Part shown: positions 11,471 to 23,233 of the stretch, piece by piece
How the letters are laid out: each line of letters begins with the position of its first letter
Numbering within the stretch: the stretch's first letter is position 1
Origin: Antennarius striatus
Taxonomy: Eukaryota > Chordata > Actinopteri > Lophiiformes > Antennariidae
Length of the DNA stretch: 64,000 nt
NCBI RefSeq assembly: GCF_040054535.1
Contig: NC_090781.1
Location: forward strand, 9,365,982-9,429,981
Direction of reading: 5' to 3'
Notes under the pieces: model-generated
What the model was told of the DNA's origin: nothing
What the model saw: only the letters and a program-made list of their open reading frames with translations
Databases searched by the model: none
Translations under genes and position numbers: made by a program

Positions 11471-13031
11471 AAAGACCTGTACAATGAAACTAATATTCCT
11501 TCAATATACATATATACAGTGAGGAGAGGAGAGGTTTGGTTTTCAAAGAAACATTTATTTAACATTAACTAAAACAACATAAAAACACCACAGTAATTAC
11601 AAAAACATCAGAAAGCAAACAAAAAAATTAATCAAAAATCAAAAACCAAAGAGTCTCCTTCCCCTATAGAACATAAAACACCCCCAACACCCCATAATCA
11701 ATCAAAAACCTTCTAGTTTTCCATCACTTTATAATACGAGTGTTCAACCCTTAGTCTGGTTTTCACCAGTCCCTCCTTCACAGGTACACCCTCTCTGCTA
11801 CCGGCACCCTGAGTCCGGTTCCTGCATGTGATCCAGATCGCCAACTTTGCAGCAGCTGACAAAAAAATGAGCAAAAAAATATCAGGCCTATCTGCAGCTA
11901 AATATTTAGGTCCAAAAATGAACAGATCATACTTGAAAACTTTTCCAAAACCCTGACACCAACTCTTTAGCAAATCAAATAGTGCCACCAGTCAGTCACA
12001 CTGAACAAACAAATGTTCCAGAGTTTCATTATTCCCACAAAAGATACACCCCTCCCCTAGCTCAGGATCAAGGTGCGGCCTGTATCTGTTTGTGGCTATA
12101 GCCCCATATACAACTCTCCACTGGAGGTCTGCAGCCCGTTTGTTAACGGGCAATTTGTACAGGCTCCACCAACTGCCCTTCGGGGAAGAATCTGGGCCAA
12201 AAAACCGGGCCCACCTCAACTCCCCAACACCGCCCAATATCCCAATATTCAAAACCTTTACACACATCTCATAGAGGTCCTTCTTTTTTACCTCATGAAA
12301 TGTTCCCAGCCTGGGTGTCTTGAGGGTCAGAAGTTGGCCTCCTCCTTCCCTCCACTCCCCAATGGCAGGGGTTATCGACCGAAGGGAAGACGTAAATACC
12401 ATCTTCACTCCACTGGTCACAGAGTTCCTGGTCCGTTGCAACTCTCCTTAGTGAAGGGGGTAGGGCGGGACAGACCTCATCCACCACTCTCTTAACCAGT
12501 CTGAGAGTTGATGCCACACTTCTCTCTCAGAGCATCCACCGACAACCCCATCAGATGACCCAGTTTGGTACAGTCAGCCTTCCTAAGCTTGGTCCTCAAG
12601 CTAATAGATTGTAAAGTGTCAGTTCTTAAAAAGTCACTGAAAAACAATGGTTCCTCAAATAACCACAGTCCTGGTGTAAGGTTAGCGCGAGAGATGTTAA
12701 AGATCTTCCAGGCTTCAAAACCGTAGTATAGAAGGTAGACTCCCCAGAGAGGTCCACATCCTCCGATCGAAGCAGGAACAGCTGTTCACTATATGCCAAC
12801 CTCCCAGCTCTCCTCAGCAACAAATGAGCAGAATCCAGCCAGCTAGGTCCACACAGCCCTACAGGAGTCTTTTAGGTGTTTGAAGTATAAAGGAGGCAAG
12901 TTTACATTTAACATCCACCAGTCCTTGGCCTCCTTCACTAACCGGCAGGTAGAGCACTGGTGTTTGGACCCAATGCCGACCAGACCAGAAAAAGTCCACA
13001 ATATTTTTCTGGATCTCCTCCAGTAGACCAG

Positions 13032-14272
13032 AGGCCTGTTCCATAAAGCTGGATTACAGTTTAGCGAGATAACTTCAGGCTTAACCCTGGCTTTTCGGTA
13101 CCATAAAGGTGTCTGACTTTCTATCGGGCTACGTTGTCATGGTAACCTATGCTGAACACCTAACGTGCTCCAGAGCAGGATAAGTTCAGGATAAGAGCTC
13201 AGCAGGTATAACAGCCCCACCTACTGACCAATCAGAGTTCAGAGGGTATAACGGCACCACCTACTGACCAATCAGTTCTCTTGGAAAATGGGCTGTCCGT
13301 TTTATGAGAACCCGGTACATCTTGGTGCACAGCTTGTGCGAAGAGCGCTCAGGCGCGAGAGAATATTTAGAAATCGCTGCAATCCATTGGAATTGCTTGA
13401 AAAATCACTGTATGAAAGGTACAGGTTTTTGGGAGAGGGGTTACATTACATCTGTCAGCTGCTGGAGCCTTACATCAGTAACGTAACGCACTGCAACCAT
13501 GCGCTGACAGTCCCGCAGACAGTGTACATTGCACTGAGGTTCTTTGCCACAGTTAATACATTTCTTAGTGATGTTCGTAATTATTATGATGTCCTTAAAT
13601 CCCTCGTTGGATGGGTTACAAAAGCAAGCCACAGATAAAATGCCATTAATCAATTATTTGTTTAAGTAAATCATGGATTGATTCATTCATTCATAGGTAC
13701 TTTTATGTATTCTGTTGGCGATGCCGAAAACCTCAGGAAGAACACAGTATGTAGAGCTATTCATGAAGTCGCGGGGGCTACAATCACATGCCATAACGAG
13801 AAATGTCGTACACACATACATTTATGGAACATACAAATGTTACTGTAGTCAGATATATAGTGCAGTCACAGTGGGGAAGTAATATTATAATGGCACTAAC
13901 TTCCACATTGACACAGTCGGCGATTTTTTGCCAGCGATCCTTGCACGGTTTGGCAGCTGCAATTGTGTTTCTTTTTGCCTGGATTATTGATTTGTATTGG
14001 TCGTATTTATTAATTATTATTGTTTGCTTCTACGTTGTGAAATATGCGGCTCGGGCCAGTTTGTTGCATGTTTGCGATTGGTCGCATGCAGCAACCTCCG
14101 CCCTTTTTATGTGAGTGCACACAGATCTAGAGTGGACATGCCTGAATTGAATTAGTGAGTTGATAGCCGGCTTTATGGTACCGAAAATCTGGAGGGCGGA
14201 TGTCTCGGTAAGTGAAGCCAGATAAGTAAGTGAAAGCCCAGCTAGGTTCATCAAGCTTTATGGGACAGGCCT
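13032..14272 (+). mobile_element. PIF/Harbinger-type DNA transposon, defective, inserted in the L1-Tx1 element
   Basis: Ends are imperfect inverted repeats (AGGCCTGTTCCATAAAGCT at the left, AGGCCTGTCCCATAAAGCT on the other strand at the right), with inner repeats around CGGTACCATAAAG. A 3-bp duplication CAG flanks it (13029-13031 and 14273-14275); removing the insert restores the host LINE frame. The frame 13288-13638 encodes the N-terminus of a HARBI1-like transposase (MGCPFYENPVHLGAQLVRRA, then YERYRFLGEGLHYIC, then ALTVPQTVYIALRFFA). A second exon-like piece follows at 13697-13790 (GTFMYSVGDAENLRKNTVCR). The DDE catalytic domain is absent. The minus strand near 13890-13960 (DRWQKIADCVN) may be a scrap of the Myb-like partner protein. 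Confidence 0.75.
13288..13790 (+). pseudogene. HARBI1-like transposase fragment (N-terminal part only)
   Basis: Codons 1-90 of the frame match the pattern of the N-terminal helical domain of Harbinger nucleases. The frame then runs into a non-matching segment (about 13560-13696) and resumes at GTFMYSVGDAENL, as if an intron lay between FFAT and GTFMYS. The apparent junctions do not form a clean GT-AG intron in frame, so it is either mutated or a deletion scar. Nothing of the catalytic DDE domain remains before the right end of the element. A functional protein is not expected. Confidence 0.7.
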
Positions 14273-15720
14273 CAGGAGGTGGAGTCAAAGCAACTAGCTT
14301 GTGTCACAGAGTCGAGGCAACCAAGTTATTAGCAACCAAAACTCTTCCCCTATATGACAGCTGGGGTTAGCAACCATTTCCATTGAGACAACTTGGCGCA
14401 CACTCTCTCCTTCACACCCTCCCAGTTCCTCCTTTGGAAGCCCTCAATTCCCCAAAAAAACCCCAACACTTTCAGCCCATCAATCCCCCACTTAAGCCCT
14501 CCAGGCAATGTAGGTACCACCTGGTTCCTCCACTGCCCTACCAACAATGCTTCACTCTTCCCCCAATTTACCCGTGCAGATGAGGCCCTCTCATATAGGG
14601 ACAGAGTATCCCCCAAATAATGAACCTCCTCCTGCGTGGACACAAAAATACAAACATCATCTGCATAGGCAGATACAATAGGAGGACACTCAAAACCAAG
14701 GGATCCAGGTCGAAATACCACTGAGCCACCCTCGCAATCTGCACAGCAAGGGCTCTATGGCAAGGCTGTAGAGTTGCCCCGAGATAGGCCTTATCCCTCT
14801 CTGCACAGGAATCGGCTGACTCAGCCCTGCCCCCATCTTCAACAAACACTGTGCACCACTATACAGTAAACTGACCCAAGACATAAACCCATCACCAAAA
14901 CCAAAAGCCTTAAGTGCAGCAAACCAGTAAGAATGATCCACCCTGTCAAAAGCTTTTTCCTGATCCAGTGAGACAATACCAATATTAATTCCATATTCCC
15001 GACACAAGTCAAAAATGGAGGAAAATATTGTCCATGATAGTTCTATCAGGGACACAGTAGGTTTGGTCACGATCCACAATTAAAGCCAACACATCTTCAA
15101 ACGATTGGACAGAGCTCTGGAGAGCACCTTATAGTCAGTGCACAACAAAGCAACCGGTCTCCAGTTTTTAATCAGAGTCAGGTCCCCCTTCTTTGGCAGC
15201 AGGGAGAGCACTGCTCTCTGACAGGACACAGGAAGAGACCCAGTTCTAAAACATTCAAGGAGGACCCCATGCAGATCCGGCCCGAGACATTTCCATAAAT
15301 ATCTGTGGAAATCAGAGGAGAGAACATCAATTCCTGGCCCGTCCTAGCGTTTGGAGTGGGTTTCGTCACCGCCTTAACATGACCAGCCGCAACCTCGGAA
15401 AAGAGCGCATCAGCAACTGGAGTGGCTTCGACCGCTACCTCGCTATTACGCTCCGCAACCGCGGATGCAAACCCCTCCGCCCCTACAGCATCATCGGCCA
15501 CCACAGCATCAGAGCCACAGCCACCGCCCTCCGCGGGTAACGCGGAAGCGGATGCCCGCCGCCTATGCGGACACAGTGCACGTTTATGCCCAACGTCACC
15601 ACATTCAAAACATTTCATCTGCCCCAAATTAGCGTACACCATGAAGGACATATAACCGTGTTTCACTGTGAAGGACACCTCCAGAGACTGATCGGGTGTG
15701 TCCAGAAACATGAACACCTG

Positions 15721-16055
15721 CACAAATAACACAATTAACGATTCATAAACAAAAAAAAAAGATAAAGCGCTTACCTGACCTTGTACATAGTAAGAAGAAA
15801 AAGAAAGAAAAAGAAAGGATGCAATTAGTCCATCCACAGGGACAGAAAAATCGGAAAGAGAGGAGGGGAGAGGAGAGGACATCATCTGTGTAAAAAATAT
15901 GGAACATACCCATAACATTGCCGTCCCTAATGTCACTGATTAATGTTTTTTGGCACTAAAGCACTAAATTTTAATCAGGAAAATGTTTTTTTGACTACTC
16001 AGAATTCAAAAAACATCTTAATGCTGTTTATTTTTAAGTTTAGAAAATATATTTA
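15721..16055. other. Unassigned sequence between two retrotransposons
   Basis: No gene or clear repeat is recognised between the 5' break of the L1-Tx1 element and the 3' break of the next RTE copy. Confidence 0.4.
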
Positions 16056-18293
16056 ACTGTCTTCTTTATATTTAACACCTTCTTGATCTCTTCTCCCTGT
16101 ACCCTCACTCTTCCACTTGGGTCCCTCTCATTCACATACATGTACTTTGTCTTACTGCATCTAACCTTCATTCCTCTCCTTTCCAGGACAAATATCCACC
16201 TCTCTAGCTTCTCCTCCACCTGTTCCCAGCTCTCACTACAGATCACAATGTCATCTGCAAACATCATAATCCATGGAGATTCATGTCTAACCTCGTCTGT
16301 CAGCCTGTCCATCACCATAGCAAACAAAAAGTGGCTCAGAGCTGATCCCTGATGCAATCCCACCTCCACCTTGAACTCCTCTGTCACACCTACAGCACAC
16401 CCCACTACTGTTGTACAGCCCTGACCTGCACCACTCTAACGTACATCTCTGCCACTCCAGACTTCCTCTGTATTTAATCCTTGTGGTTTGCACAATTATG
16501 CACATCTCCCTTGTTCTTAAAAATGGGCACCAGCACACGTCTCCATTCTTCAGGCATCTTCTCACTATCTAAGATTCTGTTGAACAACCCAGTCAGAAAC
16601 TCTACTGTCACCTCTCCTAGACACTTCCACACCTCCATCTGGACTGAGTGCTTTTCCGCTCTTTATCCTTTTCAATGCCCTCCTTACTTCATCCTGACTA
16701 ATCTTTGCTACTTCCTGGTCCACAACAGCCACCTCTCCTAGTCTTTTTCTCTCTCATTTTCCTCGTTCATCAACTTGTCAAAGTACTCTTTCATCGTCCC
16801 ATCACACTACTGGCACCTGTCAATACACCTCCATCCCTATCTGTCCTTCCCATATCTGTCTCTCTGTCATGCCAACCTGTATAGATCAGTCTCTCCCTCC
16901 TTACTGTCCAACCTAGCATACAAGTCATCATAAGCCCCTTGTTTGGCCTGTGCCACCTCTACTTTCACCTTACACTGCATCTCCATGTACTCCTGTCTAC
17001 TCTTCTCAGTTCTATCACTGTCCCACTTCTTCTTAGCTAACCTCTTTCTCGATCTACACTCCTGTACTTCCTCATTCCACCACCAAGTCTCCTTATCTAC
17101 TTTCCTTCCAGATGACACACCAAGTACTCTCCTACCTGTCTCCCTGATCACATTAGCTGTAGTTGTCCAGTCATCTGGAAGCACCTCCTGACCACCCAGA
17201 GCCTGTCTTAACTCCTTCCTAAAAGTCATGCAACACTCTTCCTTTTTCAGCTTCCACCATTTCATCCCCTGCTCTGCCTTTGCCCCCTTCATCTTCCTCA
17301 CCACCAGAGTCAACCTACAGGCCACCATCCTATGCTGTTTAGCTACACTCTTGCCTATCACTAATTTCCAGTCACTGATCTCCTTCAGGTTACACCGTCT
17401 ACACAGATGTAGTTTAGCTGTGTGCTCCCAACTCCACTCTTATAGGTCACCCTATGTTCCTGCCTCTTATGGAAGAAAGTATTCACTATAGCCATTTCCA
17501 TTTTTTTTGCAAAGTCAACCACCAGCTGTCCTTCTGCATTCCTGTCCTGGATACCAAACCTGCCCATCACCTCCTCATCACCTCTGTTTCTTGCACTAAC
17601 ATGTCCATTGAAGTCTGCACCAATGACAACTCTCTCACTTCTAGGTATGCTCTGCATCACTTCATCCAAGTCTGACCAGAATTTCTCCTTCTCCTCCAGC
17701 CACATCTTCCCCGTGGAGCATACCCACTAACAACATTGAACGTGACACATTCAATATCTAGCTTCAGATTCATCACTCTATCTGACACTCTTTTTCCCTC
17801 CAAGATATTTTCCTAACAAACTCCTCATTCAAAATAACTCCTACTCCATTTCTCTTCCTATCTACACCATGACAGTACAACTTGAACCCTGCACATAAAC
17901 GTTTAACCTCGCTACCTTTACATTTGGTCTCCTGGACACACACTATGTCTCAACCTTTTCGGGTCATAGTTCCAACATTCAATGTCTCTACCCTCAGTCT
18001 TATACTTTTGGTATTCCTCTTCTCTCTCTTCCTACAAACACACTTTCATCCTCTCCTTCTTCGACCAAAAGTAGTCCAAATTCCACCAGCAACCTGTAGG
18101 TGAACATCACCGATGGCGGTTGTTTACCCAGGCCTCGACCTCTCCGGTGTAGAAGTCATAGATTTGATTTACCTGTTTGATGTGGAAAAAGTTTTATGTT
18201 GGATGCCCTTCCTGACACAATCCTCCGTATTTATCCAGGATTGGGATGGCCACAATAAAAAAAAAGTGGCTTGTGCCCTCTTGTGGCTACATT
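16056..18293 (-). mobile_element. RTE/BovB-like LINE, 5' complete, 3' truncated in the reverse transcriptase
   Basis: Read from 18293 downward. The 5' leader begins at the TGTAGCCACAAGAGGGCACA motif. The endonuclease follows in 17385-18110 (FWSDLDEVMQSIPRSERVVI, then GADFNGHV with the catalytic Asp and Asn, and GVGSTQLNYI near its end). A linker follows at 16867-17361 (KVDKETWWWNEEVQECRSRK). The reverse transcriptase lies at 16040-16405 (VEVGLHQGSALSHFLFAMVM and the catalytic box MMFADDIVIC, about 16240-16270). Sequence stops resembling the family near 16056, before the end of the polymerase. Frameshifts separate every block, so it is inactive. Retaining the 5' end but losing the 3' end is unusual for a LINE copy. 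Confidence 0.8.
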
Positions 18294-18315
18294 AAGTCTT
18301 TCTAATATGTATATA

Positions 18316-18415
18316 CTAGTGGGAACCCATGGAAATTCCATGATAAAACAATAATATCAGACTTCCTACCAAACATATGAAAACAAAATGTATTGGTAGT
18401 GTAAACCAAGCACAC
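18316..18415 (-). repeat. Short dispersed repeat (partner of 48556-48657)
   Basis: On the minus strand this reads GCTTGGTTTACACTACCAAT, then TTTATCATGGAATTTCC, then GGGTTCCC. It matches 48556-48657 on the plus strand with scattered differences. It lies immediately beyond the RTE 5' end here, and beside the hAT-like relic there. The family is unknown. Confidence 0.6.
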
Positions 18416-20921
18416 TCAACTTAGTCAAAAATCAACATGGTGACGTAACAACTTTGTGTTGGCAAATCATTGGGGCATTGCGAAGCCATAGATGAATTTC
18501 AGCAGGCCAACTGGAGAAAGAAAGCTAACTAATCGTGAAATTGGGAAAGGAGCTAACATTAAAGGAAAAGGAACCTGTCAAAAGTGCAAATGGAAATTTT
18601 TTTTTAGTGCATGATAGTTCTGTTAGCTGACTACAAGAACAGAACCATATGTACTTACTTAAAGACCTTTTTTTTTCAGATGCCTGAGGAGCATTTGGAT
18701 ACTACATTAATTGACCCATTTCAAACAGAAACCATAGCTGGACAGACTGTTCGTGTCAGCCAGCTCTTTCAGCACTCAGAAATTGTTGTCATTTTCTGTG
18801 TCGTTTCTGCTGTTTGGACGTTCTGCTCAAAAACATGAACATTTTTGGAACAGTTATGACACTTTAAAATTATGTTAACAGGGAAGTCCATGTATAGTTA
18901 GTGAAGCAGATGAAGCCTCATGAAGCATTGAAGCTTTCACTAAATCAATGTTGTCAGAATCATCAATACCATCACTTCCATTCAAAGAATTTCCGAGGCC
19001 TTCAGAATAATCCCTACCCATACAATATAGGCAATCACACGGGCCCAGCGAATGGCACTATTATGACAGAGCCCATTTGATACTGGCTGCAATTTCTATG
19101 CTGTTCGTCCTGACCGTGAAACTGGCTCTCATTCAGATAATAGGAAATGAACGTTGTATAAAAATCTGGTTTCAGTAATTAAAAAAAAAGCCAAAACACA
19201 CGCTAGCATTATTTCTAATAAATAAAAGAATTTAGGCCAGGTTTCAATCTTTTTAATTCATGCATTATTCACTCTATTTGCAAAATGATAATGTAAAGAG
19301 TGAAACATACATAGAGTCTTGGTCTCAAAGTTTCCCTACTCTATTCAGGCTTAAATTGTCTCTCCAACATTGCAACATCTCAACATATCATCTTTCAACG
19401 TTCCTCGGAACGGATTCGTATGAATCCATGATTATTCTCTTGTTAAGACTTTGCCACACTTTATTTTTTGACTGTATTCTTTTAATTTGACAGCTTTATT
19501 GTAGAAGTAGAGTTTTATCGTATAAATAATCTGGAATTATAAATCAAGATGAAATACAGACAGTGCATTATGTAGAAAAATTCACTGTTTTGCTATAATC
19601 TGTGTCAGGACACAAAACAACCAAAAGTACAGTAAAACATACTGAAAATTTAAAAAATAAGAGTGAAATGTAGAAATAAATATATAATAATAAACTAAAT
19701 AAAACCCTGTTGTTGATCAATGTTTTTTCCTTACTGTACTTGATGGAAGTCTAAGATTCCAATGTTTCTCCCTCTGTCAATTTATTATTCCAGTGCATTG
19801 GATAGAGCAGCAGATCTGTGTATGTTACATAGTTAGTGTTAACCAGAGAGCAGCTGTGGCAAGAAGGAAAATACTCTGATGTTTTAGTTTGTTATCATGG
19901 GGAACAGCCGTGTGTTATGTTTGTATGTAAAGGCCTCCAGAGTATGATAATTTAATTACCCAACGACAACTTGATTTCCACAGAGTATTCCTCAGAGACA
20001 CTGGGCCTCATCATTCTATCTCAGGTCAAATCAGCATGGACACTGCTGCCAAATCCTATTCAGATCTAACAGTGAGCTTTCTTTCACATTCCCGGTGAGA
20101 ACATTCAGGGAGTGTCACATACTGTAGCTGATTACTTCAGTTAATGTGTAGTTTTAACATGGGAAAAACTACAGACTACAGAATACTCATAGAATTACAT
20201 CACAACCTGTAGTTACCTACTGTAGAAAAACATGAACAATTTGGTTCATGCTCCCATTTTGCATGAGTTGAAGTAGAAGTACAAAACTTTTGCACACAAA
20301 AAGCTAAATTATGTCCTTGTTTTTGAGTGTTTGTCCATAATCTAGGTATCTGAAAAGTGTCAAGAGGCTGACTGGACATGATTACGACACAGGTGTGCAT
20401 TGAAACAAAATATATAATATGTTCCACCACTCTTCATCAAAAACTGTAACCCCTCATTCACTTGACAGGAGAAGCTCATGGATGAGCTGATTAAATAACA
20501 TCAGAATTGCACTGGTGACATGCGTGGGTTTAGTATTTGTCCCAATACAAAGCCACTGTGTTATGCATTGAACAACAATGATGTGTTTATATATTTGTTG
20601 GTTATACATAGAGTCAGTGAAACAATGACTTCATAAGCTTAAAATATGCTGATCTGTCAGCACACAAGAAATTATTGCTTTACTATAATAGAAAGCTAAA
20701 GATAGTTCTTGGGGACAAAACCTAAATGCATTTACATGAGAGTAAATTTTTTTTTCCGCATTAGTAAGACGACAACAACATTTACTGCAGCAAACGACAG
20801 CAAACTACTGCCGACTGGTGGTGAAATGTAGCTGTTCATATTCAAGGACAGGCTGCCACCACCTGCTTACATTTTATCTCTACAAAATCACACAGTGATG
20901 TGAAGAGGGTCAAACATATAT
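18416..20921. other. Unassigned sequence downstream of V2R-A
   Basis: About 2.5 kb. Parts of 18460-18960 have long open but unrecognised frames and a GAAGCCTCATGAAGCATTGAAGC-like motif, and could be a DNA-transposon relic. The remainder is AT-rich. No exons, RNA genes or receptor remnants are seen. Confidence 0.4.
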
Positions 20922-20927
20922 TTTATT
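20922..20927 (-). promoter_or_regulatory. Poly(A) signal of V2R-A
   Basis: AATAAA on the minus strand, about 58 bases after the stop codon at 20985-20987. This is a reasonable position for the 3' end of the receptor mRNA. Confidence 0.5.
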
Positions 20928-20984
20928 TTCTGAGAAAAGTCATCATTGGAAGCCCACTACAGTAAATGCAACAAAGATAATGTC

Positions 20985-23197
20985 CTAAAATTTGCCAGAA
21001 GTAGTTTTGGACATCAAGCGTTTCCTTGTGTTCTTTTCAGGCCTTAAAAGGATTATATAGCACTTTGGTGCAAATATGCAGCCCAGCAGTCCATAACTAG
21101 ATGACAAAATTGCAAACACCTCAGTGACTGTAGAGTACTTCCCTGGAGAACTGATGTAGGCTGGAACAAAAGCAACCCAAACTGCACAGAAAATGAGCAT
21201 GCTGAAGGTGATGAGCTTGGCCTCGTTGAAATTATCTGGTAGTTTCCTTGCCAGAAAGGCCAAAAAAAGGCAAATGCAGGCCAGCAGACCAATGTAGCCC
21301 AGAACAAGAGCAAAAGCTATGGGTGACCCTTTGTCACACAACAGAATGATATTAGAACTCCCACGCAGTATCAGTTCTTGAGGACTGGGGGGAGCAACAA
21401 TGAGCCAAACCATACATATGACTGCCTGCATAAAAGGAAATATTTGTTTTCAAAAATATAAATAAATATATCCCTAAAATAGTTGAGCCACATTAAATGA
21501 AGGCCTTACCTGGACTAGGGTACTCAAAGTAATGATTGCCTTTTGCTGCAAAGGCCCAAACCATTTCATGATAATGCTGCCTGGAAGTGTAGGCTTAAAG
21601 GCCAGTAGCACCACAATAGTCTTCCCCAGGATACAAGATATACATAGAACAAAGATGATCGCAAATGCTGTCTGGCGCAACATGCAGGACCAGTCAGACG
21701 GTCGCCCAATGAAGGTCAGAGAACACAGGAAACATAAGGTCAAGGAGAAGAGCAACAGGAAGCTCAAGTCTGAATTGTTGGCCCTGACAATAGCAGTGGT
21801 CCTATGGTAGGAGAATATAAAGATCACAACACAGGTACAAAAGGAGCCAAGGAGGGAAATGGCCATTAAAGTGATGCCCATGGTGTCACTAAAAGAAAGA
21901 AACTCCACATGTTTGGGAACACAGGCTGTCCTCTCAGCATTTGACCAGAACTGCGGCAGGCACTGCATACACTCTATGGCATCTAAAAGAAGACAATAAG
22001 TCTTCAGTTGTTGTACTGTAGCTTTACCTTTGTAACTCTAAGTAGATTCACAAACATACTGTTAGCGTGTTCTCACCAGTTTTATTGCTTATATGTCCTG
22101 CTGTACAAATCACACAGTCATGGCAGCATATTGGTAAGTGTGGTCTGATTGCCTTTCGAGTACCTGGGGGACAAATATTGCTGCACACTGACAAGGGAAC
22201 CTGAGGAAATTAAGAAACAGATACCACACTGATTTAATAGTCACTAAAATAAGCAAATATACAGTATAATTGCATTAGACATATTTTTTGTGAGACTTAT
22301 ACTTCAGATTGGTTGCCATTCCAAACAATGTTTTTTTCCTGTACATGAAGTTTTTTCTCTCCAGTTGCAGTTGTCTCATCAAATTTTCCGATGTTAACAA
22401 ATTCAATTTTTCCATTTGGGTTCAAGTGCCAGGAAACTAGGTCATACATGGCTGCAGGATCACCATTCTCATCAAACATAATTTCATCACCAAATGAGGT
22501 TATGTATTCCACCTGTCTTATGTAATAAAGCAGCTGAGGGGAGAATGTGCTCACAATGAAAATGATATGTAGTATTGTCATATATCAGTAATTGTAATTG
22601 GTACATTTACAGGTATGATTGTAATATTAAAATATTGGTTTTGCACTGAATCAATGAAATTATAGGATGGTACCTCCCACGGCTGTATTCTGTCTGCTTC
22701 TGGACATTCCTGCAGAGGAAATGGTGCCTTTCCCTTTACACAACTTTTCATTGCCTTGAGTGTGTGGGCAATGGCATACACAGCCTTATAGACATTGTAG
22801 GAAATCCTTAGTTGTGACACATCCGAGTAAATATTTTTCACAGTCCCCAGCTCTTCTGTTCCTGTACATGGAGGTTTACTCTGAGCATTGTGTTGATGGC
22901 CTTCATTCTGCACACCGAGGCTACACTGAAACACCTCTTCCCAGAATGGTATAAAGAAGGGGTCCTTGAGGGCATTTGGGCTCAAGGGGTGCAAGTGAAG
23001 CAGAAAGTCTTGTAATCCAGGGATGTCTGCTCGCCGAATCGCAAATCCCATTGAACCTTGCAGGATATGGTGGTACTTTTTGGGGTTAGAGAGGACAGCA
23101 GCTGTGCTCCAAGCTTCACTGGCCAGCCACTGTATCCCAGTCAGCCCTACCCTAAATTCAAGACACACACACGTACACGCACACACACGCACGCACG

Positions 23198-23233
<36 letters not shown>

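Larger units (their letters stand above)
11520..15720 (-). mobile_element. L1-Tx1-like LINE, ORF1-ORF2 fused by deletion, interrupted by a DNA transposon
   Basis: Read from 15720 downward. The end of ORF1 has a CCHC zinc knuckle (CFECGDVGHKRALCPH, about 15570-15617) after a VKHGYMSFMVYAN block. At about 15345 it joins directly to ORF2 reverse transcriptase (DVLSSDFHRYLW, NWRPVALLCTDYKVLSRAL, then FDRVDHSYWF and the SAYADDVCIFV catalytic box at about 14650-14680). The endonuclease is therefore missing. After the Harbinger insertion (13032-14272) ORF2 resumes (DFFWSGRHWVQTPVLYLP) and ends with a WWSLYKLPVNKRAADLQWRV segment and a second CxxC...H...C knuckle (12000-12050). The reading frame is shifted several times, so it is dead. 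The A-rich 3' UTR lies at 11520-11712. Confidence 0.75.

Noticed and set aside
13288-13638. Functional HARBI1-like nuclease gene
   Set aside because: The frame lies inside a transposon with inverted ends and a target duplication, and lacks the catalytic domain.
18611-18838. 75-codon plus-strand frame
   Set aside because: No family resemblance; position suggests a transposon relic or chance.
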